From Candidatus Obscuribacterales bacterium (GTDB taxonomy: Bacteria; Cyanobacteriota; Vampirovibrionia; Obscuribacterales; Obscuribacteraceae), in NCBI GenBank assembly GCA_019745505.1, contig JAIETE010000228.1, positions 1-42,991 on the forward strand: a stretch of DNA of 42,991 nt, given 5' to 3'. The position numbers were made by a program, and so were the translations under genes. Each line of letters begins with the position of its first letter. The first letter of the stretch is position 1. The notes beneath the pieces were generated by a model. The model was given only the letters and a program-made list of their open reading frames with translations. It was not told where the DNA came from and made no database searches. Shown piece after piece: positions 23,888 to 32,176 of the stretch.

Positions 23888-24553
23888 TTAGTCGGAAGAG
23901 ACTTCTTCCTTCACAATCGACGGTTCCGGGCAGGGCACGCAGAACGCTTCCGTGCGGCTCGACAAGCCGCGCAAAGCTGCGTTGGTAGCCTGTCCGGAGA
24001 CAACCAGCTTGATTTTCTTCAAGCTCTTGATCCTGCCGCGCAGCACAGACTCGCCCACGCGACAGCGCAACACTGCGATCGAACCGTTGACGGCCAGTGC
24101 CGAGAGCTTGGAGCGATCCGGGAAGAACGGCAGCAGAAGGCTTTCGGCTTCGACCTTCTCGGCGGTTTCCAGCGCGAACTTGTAAAGCCCGCAGGACATG
24201 CTGCTCTTCTGGTTCTTGATCGAGCCCATGCCGATCACCAGAACGAACTTCTTGCCGCCCACGCCGACAGCGTCGGTCACGTCGACAACCAGGTGCTCGC
24301 CGAGACTGGAGGCAAATTTCGCGTCTTTGCAGCTTTTGCTGATCACGCCGCCGAGAGCTTCGTCCCAGCGGGAGACCCAGCCTTTCTCTTCGACGTCGTC
24401 GTAGGTGGAAATAACCAGCAGCTCATTCGACGAATCCGGCGAGAACACCGAATCGGAAAAGCGAACCAGTTCGAAAGTCGGATTGTTGATCTCCTCGTCG
24501 GCATAGACGGGCTTGGCGGTGAGTCGAGGATCTGTGGGGCTGATGATGGTCAT
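23888..24553 (-). CDS. Stand-alone leucyl-aminopeptidase N-terminal (M17-N, macro-like) domain protein
   Basis: 221 aa, AAGGAG 7 nt before the ATG at 24553. Residues ~25-170 follow the order of the N-terminal domain of M17 leucyl aminopeptidases: a first strand ELLVISTYDDV; LDEALGG-like WDEALGGVISKSC; FASSLGEHLVVDV; the hallmark strand FVLVIGMGS; helix SCGLYKFALETAEKV; and a strand LLLPFFP. The catalytic M17 C-terminal domain (zinc-binding Lys/Asp/Glu set) is absent and is not in the adjacent DNA. In M17 enzymes this macro-like domain serves assembly or regulation and can bind nucleotides or DNA; a free-standing copy suggests ligand binding without peptidase activity. It neighbours the 193-aa gene on the same strand. 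Confidence 0.68.
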   Translation of the reverse strand: MTIISPTDPRLTAKPVYADEEINNPTFELVRFSDSVFSPDSSNELLVISTYDDVEEKGWVSRWDEALGGVISKSCKDAKFASSLGEHLVVDVTDAVGVGGKKFVLVIGMGSIKNQKSSMSCGLYKFALETAEKVEAESLLLPFFPDRSKLSALAVNGSIAVLRCRVGESVLRGRIKSLKKIKLVVSGQATNAALRGLSSRTEAFCVPCPEPSIVKEEVSSD

Positions 24554-24942
24554 GACATTTCTCCTTCGAGAGTTAGATTTGGCGCGGGAAAACGAGCCGG
24601 CTACCCACGCATGCTGATTGCAGATAGAAAAGAGGCGGAAACGGTGAACTTTGGATGTTTGCGGTTGTGCCGGGCGATTGCTCCTGAGAAAAGATTGAAA
24701 ACATGCAGATGCCAGACCCTAGTAAGCGCCGTCCACAATTTGCAATAGCGCAGCAAACGGAGTTATCAAGCCGCTTTTCGAGGACTAATCCCGAGGTATT
24801 AGTGGCGCAGCTCACAACAAGGAATTGGACAAACAGGTGCACAAAAAATTACTACCATACTCAATAGTATTTTCTTCCAAAAAAGAGAAATCCCGCAGGT
24901 GTCCGCATTTGCAAGACACCCGCGAGGTTTCTCAGAACTGCG
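24554..24942. other. Gap between two minus-strand genes
   Basis: About 390 bp, no supported gene. It holds the terminator at 24879-24933 and the upstream region of the M17-N-like gene. Confidence 0.45.
24879..24933 (-). terminator. Intrinsic terminator of the small two-segment membrane protein
   Basis: Arms GAGAAA (24885-24890) and TTTCTC (24928-24933) plus inner GGTGTC/GACACC; the minus-strand transcript then runs into TTTTTT. It lies 10 bp after the stop at 24943. Confidence 0.75.
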
Positions 24943-25209
24943 CTATTTTCGCTTGACGACGCGATAGACTGCCGTGGCACCGAAACCCAGTGCGACCAGA
25001 GCGATCAGCACGAGAGCCGCGCCGATGCCGTCGAACAGGAATGCGCTGATGAAGGCAGCCAGATTGTGGTACTCAGGTGTGACAAACCCAAGCCACGGAA
25101 CGAAGACGTTAGTGGCAAAGGCAAATGCCAACCCCCAACCGGCCAGCATAACGCCGAAGCCGGAGACAATTAGCAAAAACCATATCAAAAGGACGTTTCC
25201 GAACTTCAT
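24943..25209 (-). CDS. Small membrane protein, 88 aa
   Basis: The start is the ATG at 25209 with GGAG 7 nt upstream; the frame is open 42 codons further, without a ribosome site. Two membrane segments (about residues 5-30 and 51-79) with a loop containing VFVPWLGFVTPEYHNL, then a basic end AVYRVVKRK. No family recognised. It lies 135 bp after the beta-CASP gene on the same strand and ends in a good terminator, so it may be the last gene of that unit. Confidence 0.75.
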   Translation of the reverse strand: MKFGNVLLIWFLLIVSGFGVMLAGWGLAFAFATNVFVPWLGFVTPEYHNLAAFISAFLFDGIGAALVLIALVALGFGATAVYRVVKRK

Positions 25210-25344
25210 GGTGTTTCTCCATGGATTTGCAGAGTGCCGCAAGACACCTGCGATTTTCAATTGCGATCCACGGTGCGAACGCCGGCATGTACACCGGCGC
25301 TCGACACCAATGGCTATCGCGATGCGCGACGGCACGGGGCCGTC

Positions 25345-26961
25345 TTAGTCGAGGATGAACTTGTCTTTCGCCTTGGGCACGGTGACGTCCCAGCGCAGGC
25401 GACTTTCGATCGCCTCTTTCAGCCCGTCCAGCGCCTCATCGTCACCGTGGACGAGGAAGACCTTCTTGGGCTTGCGCTGGAATTTGCTCATCCAGCCGAG
25501 AATGTCGTTGACGTCCCCGTGGGCGGAGTAGTCCGACATGAACTCGATAGTGGCATAGACCTTGACCGGTTCGCCATAGATGCGCACTGTGCGCACGCTC
25601 TGCGTCGCCGACTCGATAGTCGTGCCGTTGACGTTGCGGCGAGCATCCTTGCCGATCAGCTGGTTGCCCAGCGTACCGGTGCCCTGATAGCCGACGAACA
25701 CGACAGTGTTCTGCCGGCCGGGCAGACGCGCCTTCAGGTGATTGACGATGCGCCCACCGGAGGCCATGCCGGACGAACCGATGATGATCACCGGCTCATT
25801 CTGTGCCTCATCGAGCGCCTGTGAAGCCGTACGCTCCATCGTCTCGGTCTGAAGCGGAGTGCGGAACGGGTCGATACCCTTGGCGAAGAGCGCCTGGGTC
25901 TCTGCGTTCAGCAGATCCTTGTGCTTGCGGTGCACTTCCGTCGAGCGAATCATCATCGGGCTGTCGACGAAGACTTTGATGCGCGGGATGCGCTTCTCTT
26001 CCATCAACTGCCGAATGTCGGCGAGCAGAACCTGACCGCGACCAACGGCGAAGGCCGGAATGACGATCACGCCATAGCCGTGCTTGGCGCTCGGCGTCTT
26101 GGCGCGCTCGATGGCGCGATTGAGAATCTCGCTGAGCAGCTCCAGGCGGTCGCGTTCCGCGTGCACGCGATTACCGTATGTCGACTCGGACATCACGTAA
26201 TCGGCGTTGCGCACGGCAGCGACGGTCTGAAGAAGCGGCATTTCGGTCTTGCCGATGTTACCGGTGAAGCAGAAAGTGCGCTTTTTGGCGCCGACGCCGA
26301 GTTCCAGCGTGACGACAGCAGCACCGAGGATATGACCGGCTTCGGAGAATCGCACTGCGATTTCCGGCGCCAGTTCGTAACGCGTGTTGAGCTTCATGCC
26401 ACGCTTGATGAACGTCAGGCTGTGCTTGGCGTCCTCCTGCGTGTAGAGCGGCTCGCTGCAAATCGCTGCCTTGCTGCGGCTGCGCCGGCGGGGCTTCTCG
26501 CTGACGGCATGCTTGTCACCGGATGCGGTGGCACCCTCCTGCTTCTCCTTCTGGCGAGCGGCACGGGCGCAATTCTTGCGCGCAGCCTCTTCCTGAAGAT
26601 ATCCGGAGTCGGGCAGCATGATGTCCAGCAAGTCCGCCGTGGCCTCGGTCATGTAGACCGGACCCGTGAAACCGAGCTTGGTGAGGCGAGGCAAGAAACC
26701 CGAGTGGTCGATGTGAGCATGGCTGATGACGATGAAATCGATATCAGCCGCGGTAACGCCGGAAGGCAGACGGTTCTGGAAGTCCGCCTTTTCGTTTTCC
26801 ACAGTCAGGCCGACATCAAGCAAAAACCGGGTAGTGCGCTCTCGAGTGGTGTGCTCGAAGTACATCATGGAGCCGGTGACTTGCTCTGCCGAGCCGAGGA
26901 TTTGCATGCTGGTGAGAGCCTGACCTGTTTTGGCCAAGCGCTTCATGTCGCGTTTGTTCAT
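25345..26961 (-). CDS. Beta-CASP metallo-beta-lactamase ribonuclease-like protein with altered motif 4
   Basis: 538 aa. GGTGGAG lies 6 nt before the ATG at 26961. The family (CPSF73/TTHA0252 type) cleaves RNA with two zinc ions. Seen: motif 1 Asp in FLLDVG (D49); motif 2 HxHxDH in HAHIDH (81-86); motif 3 His in AGHILGA (H210); beta-CASP motif A Glu in SEST (E259); motif B in IPAFAVGRGQ (301-310); and motif C His in YSAHGD (H481), followed by LVHGD. Motif 4, which should supply the zinc-bridging Asp (FSGDxG), reads FTGNIG with N235, so zinc binding may be weakened. A charged, Arg/Lys-rich insertion at residues ~137-165 interrupts the lactamase fold and could bind RNA. It leads a possible two-gene unit with the 88-aa membrane protein. 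Confidence 0.88.
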   Translation of the reverse strand: MNKRDMKRLAKTGQALTSMQILGSAEQVTGSMMYFEHTTRERTTRFLLDVGLTVENEKADFQNRLPSGVTAADIDFIVISHAHIDHSGFLPRLTKLGFTGPVYMTEATADLLDIMLPDSGYLQEEAARKNCARAARQKEKQEGATASGDKHAVSEKPRRRSRSKAAICSEPLYTQEDAKHSLTFIKRGMKLNTRYELAPEIAVRFSEAGHILGAAVVTLELGVGAKKRTFCFTGNIGKTEMPLLQTVAAVRNADYVMSESTYGNRVHAERDRLELLSEILNRAIERAKTPSAKHGYGVIVIPAFAVGRGQVLLADIRQLMEEKRIPRIKVFVDSPMMIRSTEVHRKHKDLLNAETQALFAKGIDPFRTPLQTETMERTASQALDEAQNEPVIIIGSSGMASGGRIVNHLKARLPGRQNTVVFVGYQGTGTLGNQLIGKDARRNVNGTTIESATQSVRTVRIYGEPVKVYATIEFMSDYSAHGDVNDILGWMSKFQRKPKKVFLVHGDDEALDGLKEAIESRLRWDVTVPKAKDKFILD

Positions 26962-27780
26962 TTAGTACTCCACCTGTCTAGCAGATAGTCCGCATGCGGC
27001 TTATCTGCGTTCTGGTATAGGTTCGTCACCCCGACATCTGCATCCGATCGAAATTTCCCGAGATGATGCCGACTGGCTTCAAATCAGAGAAAAGGGTCGA
27101 TAGAGCAGGGGAGAGGTGAGGTCGTGAGGAGCGAAAAAGAGTTGGGATAAAGAAACAAGAGGCAACAACCTAATCGAGTTGCACAGGCAAGTTCAACTGT
27201 CTTGGATAACTGTCATCCGCCGGCGACCGCATGACATCCAAAACGGCACACATTGGCATCTCGCTCGCACACCATGACATCCGGTCCGCATGGCGCATTT
27301 TCAACACAAAACAATTCCCGTTGTCAGTATGAAAGAGCCGCGCAATGCCTCAAGATCCAAGTTCGCTGGCAAAACAGGGTTGCCAAGCGAATCCAAGCTC
27401 ACCAAAAGCATATCCCTGTGCGCTTCTCCGCCGACTTAACAATAAGCTCTCTCGCGCTACCACTCGAAATGTTGTTGTAATCATTGCCCTTGATCTCTTA
27501 GTTTCAAGCTCTTGCTTTTCTTCTCTGTCTAACAGGTCACCCACTAACCCTCGCACTTTCCATTCTTCCCGAATGTCTTCCCACCAGCACTCACGGTGCC
27601 GGGATGAAAGTCGCTTCAAGTTGGTGAGTCACCCAGAGCAGTCGAGCACATCCCTTCGTCACGGTTATGCCGGTGCCGCTAGCCATTAGCTCCACTGTCA
27701 CAATCGCGCCTTTTCTCAACCATAGTCGAATTCAAGCTGCGTTCTGAGCAATCGGAGCGCGCGGTAAAGCGAGGACTAAC
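26962..27780. other. 819-bp divergent region, no gene
   Basis: Lies between the divergent beta-CASP and rhomboid genes and must hold both promoters. A direct repeat CATGACATCC occurs at 27230-27239 and 27273-27282, 43 bp apart. ORFs here lack ribosome sites. Confidence 0.5.
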
Positions 27781-28527
27781 ATGATTCCTCTCAAAGACAA
27801 TCTGAAGTGTTTGCTCTTCCCCTGGGCAACCTTCGTGTTTATCGCTCTCAACTGTATCGCCTATGTCCTGGAACTCTCCGCACTTTCGAACGGCTCAGCG
27901 CAGCATTTCATTCAGACGTACCTGATGGTTCCCGGTACGTTCGTGAATGCGTTCACCAGCGGCGATCCTGCGGCAATTGCGGCAGCGGTTGGGACGATGT
28001 TCTCCTCGATGTTCTTGCATGATCCGTCAGGTCCAATGCACCTGCTCGGCAACATGCTTTATCTCTTCGTCTTCGGTCGTGCTCTCGAAGCGCGTCTGGG
28101 ACATGGGAAGTTCATCGGGTTCTATCTGATCAGCGGCGTTTTCGCTGCTCTCGCGCATGTCTGGTCCGACCCGGCCAGCATGGTTCCGACGCTTGGTGCC
28201 TCTGGCGCCATCGCCGGCGTGTTGGGTGGCTATCTGCTCCTGTGGCCCAAGGCCGAAATTACGGGACTTGTCCCGGTGCCCGCGAAGATTCGCGCGTACT
28301 GGTACATCCTGTTCTGGATCGGCATGCAGTTTTCGAGCGTCCTTACCGGTGCCAGCGATGGCGTCGCGTACTGGGCCCACATCGGCGGTTTCATCGCAGG
28401 CATGGCCATCGGCCTTGGCGTGCGTCTGATTCAGCCCGTGTCTGAAGTGTGCTACGTTCCCTCTGACTGTCCCCCGGTCGAGAAGCCGCACAATGACGAC
28501 GAAGACGACGCGGAGCAGAACCGCTAA
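27781..28527 (+). CDS. Rhomboid-family intramembrane serine protease
   Basis: 248 aa with six or seven membrane segments. Rhomboids cut single-pass membrane proteins inside the bilayer. The catalytic Ser is S141 in GASGAIAG and the catalytic His is H200 in WAHIGGF; the oxyanion-side HLLGNMLYLFVFG lies near residues 83-100. The N-terminus (MIPLKDN...) is the usual short bacterial form, and the C-terminal ~30 residues are an acidic, Asp/Glu-rich cytoplasmic tail. GAGG lies 6 nt before the ATG. A long hairpin follows 28 bp after the stop, and the GDPD gene begins 164 bp later on the same strand. Substrates are not predictable from sequence. Confidence 0.93.
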   Translation: MIPLKDNLKCLLFPWATFVFIALNCIAYVLELSALSNGSAQHFIQTYLMVPGTFVNAFTSGDPAAIAAAVGTMFSSMFLHDPSGPMHLLGNMLYLFVFGRALEARLGHGKFIGFYLISGVFAALAHVWSDPASMVPTLGASGAIAGVLGGYLLLWPKAEITGLVPVPAKIRAYWYILFWIGMQFSSVLTGASDGVAYWAHIGGFIAGMAIGLGVRLIQPVSEVCYVPSDCPPVEKPHNDDEDDAEQNR

Positions 28528-28555
28528 AGATCAGCATCGCAATCGTGGCCTGTGG

Positions 28556-28597
28556 CAGGTGGTCGTCTCCGGACTCAAAATCCGGAACGACCGCCTG
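28556..28597 (+). terminator. Long hairpin after the rhomboid gene
   Basis: Arms 28556-28573 and 28581-28597 pair over ~17 bp (one bulge, one G-T) with a 7-nt loop CTCAAAA. The downstream sequence reaches a short T-run only after 10 nt, so it is either a weak terminator or an mRNA 3'-end stabiliser. Confidence 0.5.
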
Positions 28598-28690
28598 TCC
28601 CTGGCTACTTTTGCACCTTTTTGGGCCTTTTTTCTCAAAAAGAACTGTTCCTGTTTTCACTCACGTGAGCAATGACCCGAGGAGGTCTGT

Positions 28691-29533
28691 ATGTCGTTTG
28701 ACATAAGCAGCCGCTTCCAGCGACTGGCTGCCAGCGGGCGTCCTCTGGTGATTGCTCACCGAGGCGCCTCCGGCTCTTATCCGGAAAACACCCTTCCAGC
28801 CTTTCTCCGGGCGATAGAATTAGGCTCCGACCTAGTCGAGCTCGATCTGCGAATGACCAGAGACGGGCATGTTGTGGTCATCCACGACGCTTCAGTCGAC
28901 CGCACTACCAACGGCAAAGGACTGATCGCAGAGCTTACACTGGCGCAAGTAAAAGCGCTGGATGCTGGTTATGCCTTCAGCCCCGACGGTGGAAAAACTT
29001 TCCCATTCAGAGGTCAGGGCATTACGGTGCCTACGCTCGAGGAGGTGCTTGGAGCACTGCCTGAGCAGCTTCTGATGCTGGAGGTCAAGGTCGGCACCAC
29101 CCGCATGATCCGGCAGGTTATAGCCACGCTCAGGCGCCTCAAAGCGCTCGAGCGGGTGAGCATTGAGCTTTTCTCCATCAAAACCAGGATGGCGAAGCTG
29201 ATGCGCAGCCTCGAGCCGAATCTCACCACCGGTCACACCCGTGCCGAGTTGGTGAAGTTTGTCGCCCTGGCCAAGCTCGGTCTTGGTTGGCGCTTTCGCC
29301 GTCGCGGCTTTGCGATTGAGATGCCTCCGCGTCGCAATCGTCTGGCCGTTTCCAGCAAGCGCACACTGAAAGCCGCAGCCCGCCGCGGAATTCCAATGTT
29401 CGTGTGGACGGTGAACAACGAAAAGGACATGCGACGCTTCCTTGATTGGGGCGCTGCCGGTCTTTTCACCGACCATCCGGAAGCTCTCAGAAAGCTGGTC
29501 GACACCGGCGCCTGGGACAAGCAAATGAGCTGA
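28691..29533 (+). CDS. Glycerophosphodiester phosphodiesterase (GDPD family)
   Basis: 280 aa, cytoplasmic (no signal peptide), so of UgpQ type. It hydrolyses glycerophosphodiesters from phospholipid turnover to glycerol-3-phosphate and an alcohol. Motifs: HRGASGSYPENT at residues 24-35 (catalytic His and the PENT Glu-Asn); ELDLRMTRDGHVVVIHD (about 50-66) with metal-binding Glu and Asp and the second catalytic His; LEVK near residue 131; and FVWTVNNEKDMRRFLDWGAAGLFTDHP at the end, the usual GDPD C-terminus. GGAGG lies 5 nt before the ATG. The middle (residues ~175-215) is more basic than usual. It follows rhomboid and converges on the exported TPR-like gene. Confidence 0.93.
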   Translation: MSFDISSRFQRLAASGRPLVIAHRGASGSYPENTLPAFLRAIELGSDLVELDLRMTRDGHVVVIHDASVDRTTNGKGLIAELTLAQVKALDAGYAFSPDGGKTFPFRGQGITVPTLEEVLGALPEQLLMLEVKVGTTRMIRQVIATLRRLKALERVSIELFSIKTRMAKLMRSLEPNLTTGHTRAELVKFVALAKLGLGWRFRRRGFAIEMPPRRNRLAVSSKRTLKAAARRGIPMFVWTVNNEKDMRRFLDWGAAGLFTDHPEALRKLVDTGAWDKQMS

Positions 29534-29594
29534 AAGCCGCACCGGCAGACAATGTCGAAAGCGGTTTTCAGGCTCCTTTGTTTTAAGACCATTT

Positions 29595-29613
29595 TTACTA
29601 TGCAACATAGTAA
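29595..29613. terminator. Small hairpin between convergent genes
   Basis: TTACTATG/CATAGTAA, 8-bp perfect arms around CAA, between the GDPD stop and the stop of the minus-strand exported gene. No long U-run. Could be a weak bidirectional terminator. Confidence 0.3.
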
Positions 29614-29665
29614 TACTTTCGAGTGACTGGCAACGCCGCACGTCGCCACGACTCCTTCCAACTCG

Positions 29666-31132
29666 CTAGTATCTGCCCTGACTGTTTCTATAGAGTCTCG
29701 GATTGACATTTACTTCGCGGCCAAAGCCATTGTTCGGCGCAGTTCCCCATGCATTGCCGGTCGGCCTGGGCTGGTTCAAAACGTTGCGACTGACTCCCCA
29801 AGTAGCACTTTTCTGTTTCACGTGTCTCAGCAAAGCCCAGCGCACCCGTCCAATTGTGCCGTCCGGAAGGTTTTCCATTTGCAGCAGCCAGGTGTCGTTG
29901 TTATCAACATCAATCGCGCAAATCTTCTCGCTGTCGGTCGCCAGCAAAACTCTTCGCAACCCGTTTACCATCGGAAGATTGACGGGCACCTCTTTTGTCT
30001 GCCCGTTTACCTTGACGTTTATCACCGGCGACTTTGCTCCGAATTCGAACGCCGCCGGTTCACCTTTAACCAAAAGCGGCTGCCAACGCCCCAGTGCATT
30101 GCCGACATTCGTACCTAATTCCGCTGTTTCAAGGCATGTCATTTCTGCAAAACAATCATGGATGGTGCTCGAAGTCGCCTCTTTGTCACAGCGCAGCAAA
30201 ACCGGATCCGAATCATCCGTAGCTACGCGGGAATAAAAGGTGATGTTTTGGTCGACGACGCGCGCTTGATGCAAGTTGGTATGCGCATGCATTTTGGCAA
30301 CATCCATTCTCGCCTTTCCGCTCAGCAAATCCCCAACCTGTTTTTGAGCCGCTAGCTTGTATGGGTTGCTCGGGTCATACTTATCGAACAATGCAATTGT
30401 TGATTTGAGCAGAGCCTTTGACTCGTCGAATTTCCCCTGCATCATCAAACATTTTGCTTCGAAGAAATTGCACTCGGCTCGATATTTTTCATATCCATCG
30501 TCGAGTTTTGCAGCTGCGGCCTTAAACAACGTTTCCGCCTCTGCGTAATGGCGTTTATCAAGCGCAGCCATGCCTTGCTTGTAGCCTTCAAATTCGCTCA
30601 ACCTGAAATCGACGTGTTCGGTTTTTCCCTGCAAAAGAAAGCGCTTGCCTGCAGTAGGAGTAACAGAAGTAGAACTATCCGCAGCCGAAGTAGACGATGT
30701 GGTGTCCGCGGCAGGTGCGGCTGGCGCAGACTCCGGCGGCGCTGATTCACTTGCTGCCGGTGCGGAGTTGGCGACCGGAGGGTTTGCATCAGGACCCTTG
30801 GCAGAACTCTCTTCTTGAACAGCTTTCTTACTGGTTTTGCGTTTCTTGCTGGGCTTTGGCTCTGCAGGAATTTCTGCCGCCGCAGGCGCCACAGCGGGAC
30901 TTGGGGCGGTGCTCGCCGGAGGACTGGGGTCGGGAATAACGAACGGGACGCGCTTGGGCAGTTCAAATGGCAAACCGCTTTCGTTCGCACCGGCGGTTTG
31001 AAAACTGAGAGCGACAGACAGGGAAACAACGCCAAAAATCAATCGGAGGCGGCGCGACGCAGGCGAACCGAACAACCGGCTGCTGACCGGCTGACAGTTC
31101 GAAGTCTTACGATTGTTTGGCAAACTATACAT
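29666..31132 (-). CDS. Exported proline-rich protein with TPR-like region
   Basis: 488 aa. The ATG at 31132 is followed by a long n-region and hydrophobic core (about residues 28-45, RLIFGVVSLSVALSF), so it is probably exported. Residues ~60-165 are a disordered Pro/Ala/Ser linker with a basic patch (KPSKKRKTSKKA). Residues ~190-280 read like TPR helices (GMAALDKRHYAEAETLFKAAAAKL, then FFEAKCLMMQGKFDESKALLKSTIALF). A beta-rich C-terminal domain follows (VKVNGQTKEVPVNLPMVNGLRRVLLAT, WLLQMENLPDGTIGRVRWALL). The last ~40 residues are Asn/Arg/Gly-rich. No enzyme motif was recognised; it is likely an envelope protein-protein interaction component. The ribosome site is weak. Confidence 0.75.
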   Translation of the reverse strand: MYSLPNNRKTSNCQPVSSRLFGSPASRRLRLIFGVVSLSVALSFQTAGANESGLPFELPKRVPFVIPDPSPPASTAPSPAVAPAAAEIPAEPKPSKKRKTSKKAVQEESSAKGPDANPPVANSAPAASESAPPESAPAAPAADTTSSTSAADSSTSVTPTAGKRFLLQGKTEHVDFRLSEFEGYKQGMAALDKRHYAEAETLFKAAAAKLDDGYEKYRAECNFFEAKCLMMQGKFDESKALLKSTIALFDKYDPSNPYKLAAQKQVGDLLSGKARMDVAKMHAHTNLHQARVVDQNITFYSRVATDDSDPVLLRCDKEATSSTIHDCFAEMTCLETAELGTNVGNALGRWQPLLVKGEPAAFEFGAKSPVINVKVNGQTKEVPVNLPMVNGLRRVLLATDSEKICAIDVDNNDTWLLQMENLPDGTIGRVRWALLRHVKQKSATWGVSRNVLNQPRPTGNAWGTAPNNGFGREVNVNPRLYRNSQGRY

Positions 31133-31333
31133 TTCACTTCAATTATGCCCAATCTAGCCATTCTTTCGCAAATGCCCCACGTATTTGCGAATTTTCGCGT
31201 CTTTAAAGGTTGAGCTGATATTCCCTCTGCGACCAATCAAATGGGGAATCGACTCGCGCTTGGCATTACATGCGGTATCAAAACATCTGCCTGACGAAAA
31301 AGTCTCATCGCTTAACTGTCACTGCTGACTAAA

Positions 31334-32170
31334 ATGCAAAAGGAAGTGCTCAAGCCCCAGCGAGATTCAGTTTGGGTTATGATTTCTTCTAGTGCTCGCA
31401 AGGTGCAAAAGTTGATCAGTCTTCGCTTGCCGCTACTTACTATTTCCCTCATTATTGGCGGCTTTGCAGCACCCCGCGTAGAGAGCGCACCGGCACAGAC
31501 TTCGAGCGGCTGGCTTTTGAGGCAGACCCACAGCGCCAACGGCGAGCAACATGTTTATGTCTTTCCTGAACATCTTCGAATTGAAAACCTGCATCTCGGC
31601 ACAACTGTAGTTGCCGATGCCCGTACCGGCAAAGCCTGGGTCTTCAACGATCAGCGCAAAGTCTGTTGCTGCGTGAATTGGGACAAATTCGAACACAGCT
31701 TTGCCAAAATCATGCAACTCGGCGGTGAGAGCCTGCCACATCTAAAATGGACTCAAGTCAAAGACAAGAAAAATACAGTCATCGCGGGACTGCCCACAAA
31801 TAAATTCATGGCAGTCGATGAAAAACTATATTTCGGCGGTGGAGGCGGCGGTTTCATTTCCGGGGCCGGAAAAATGGTGCTGATCGACTACACGATCTAC
31901 ACTGCAAGCAAGATCGTCACATCGCCCAAACTCCTCAAAGTACTCGCAGACATGCAGACTACTCCTGTGCTCAGCGGCGTTCCACTCCAGCAGATGAGTC
32001 TTTACGACAAAAAAAGAGAGCGCATTTTCTTGAACACCCGCGAAGCAAAACAGATTCCAGAGGACAAGAAACTTTGGTTGATACCAAAATATAAGCAAGT
32101 ATCGACTCTGGCTCAGGTGAACAGCCTGACCGATAGCGGTTTACTGGAAGACATGATGGGGAAATGGTGA
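31334..32170 (+). CDS. Exported protein, 278 aa, paralogue of the gene at 22287
   Basis: The N-terminus has a basic region and hydrophobic core (LISLRLPLLTISLIIGGFAAP) ending near residue 48, so it is exported. The start is uncertain (ATG 31334, or ATG 31379), as neither has a ribosome site. The mature part shares its element order with the protein at 22287-23009: a LRIENLHLGTTVVAD strand pair; WVFNDQRK; a loop; DYTIYTASKIVTSPKLLKVLADM; GVPLQQM; and KKLWLIPKYKQVSTLAQVN. A Gly-rich loop GGGGGGFISGAG lies near residues 172-183, and VCCCVNW near 110 has three Cys in a row. No catalytic motif was seen. A 195-aa frame follows 6 bp after the stop. Confidence 0.7.
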   Translation: MQKEVLKPQRDSVWVMISSSARKVQKLISLRLPLLTISLIIGGFAAPRVESAPAQTSSGWLLRQTHSANGEQHVYVFPEHLRIENLHLGTTVVADARTGKAWVFNDQRKVCCCVNWDKFEHSFAKIMQLGGESLPHLKWTQVKDKKNTVIAGLPTNKFMAVDEKLYFGGGGGGFISGAGKMVLIDYTIYTASKIVTSPKLLKVLADMQTTPVLSGVPLQQMSLYDKKRERIFLNTREAKQIPEDKKLWLIPKYKQVSTLAQVNSLTDSGLLEDMMGKW

Positions 32171-32176
32171 CCTCCC

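Noticed and set aside
23330-24748. 472-residue plus-strand ORF across two minus-strand genes
   Set aside because: It spans two genes that each have a good ribosome site and protein-like composition; no motif of its own.
28556-28597. Hairpin with CTCAAAA loop, looking like a tRNA anticodon arm
   Set aside because: No D arm, T arm (TTCRA) or acceptor stem with matching spacing; the arm is too long for a tRNA.
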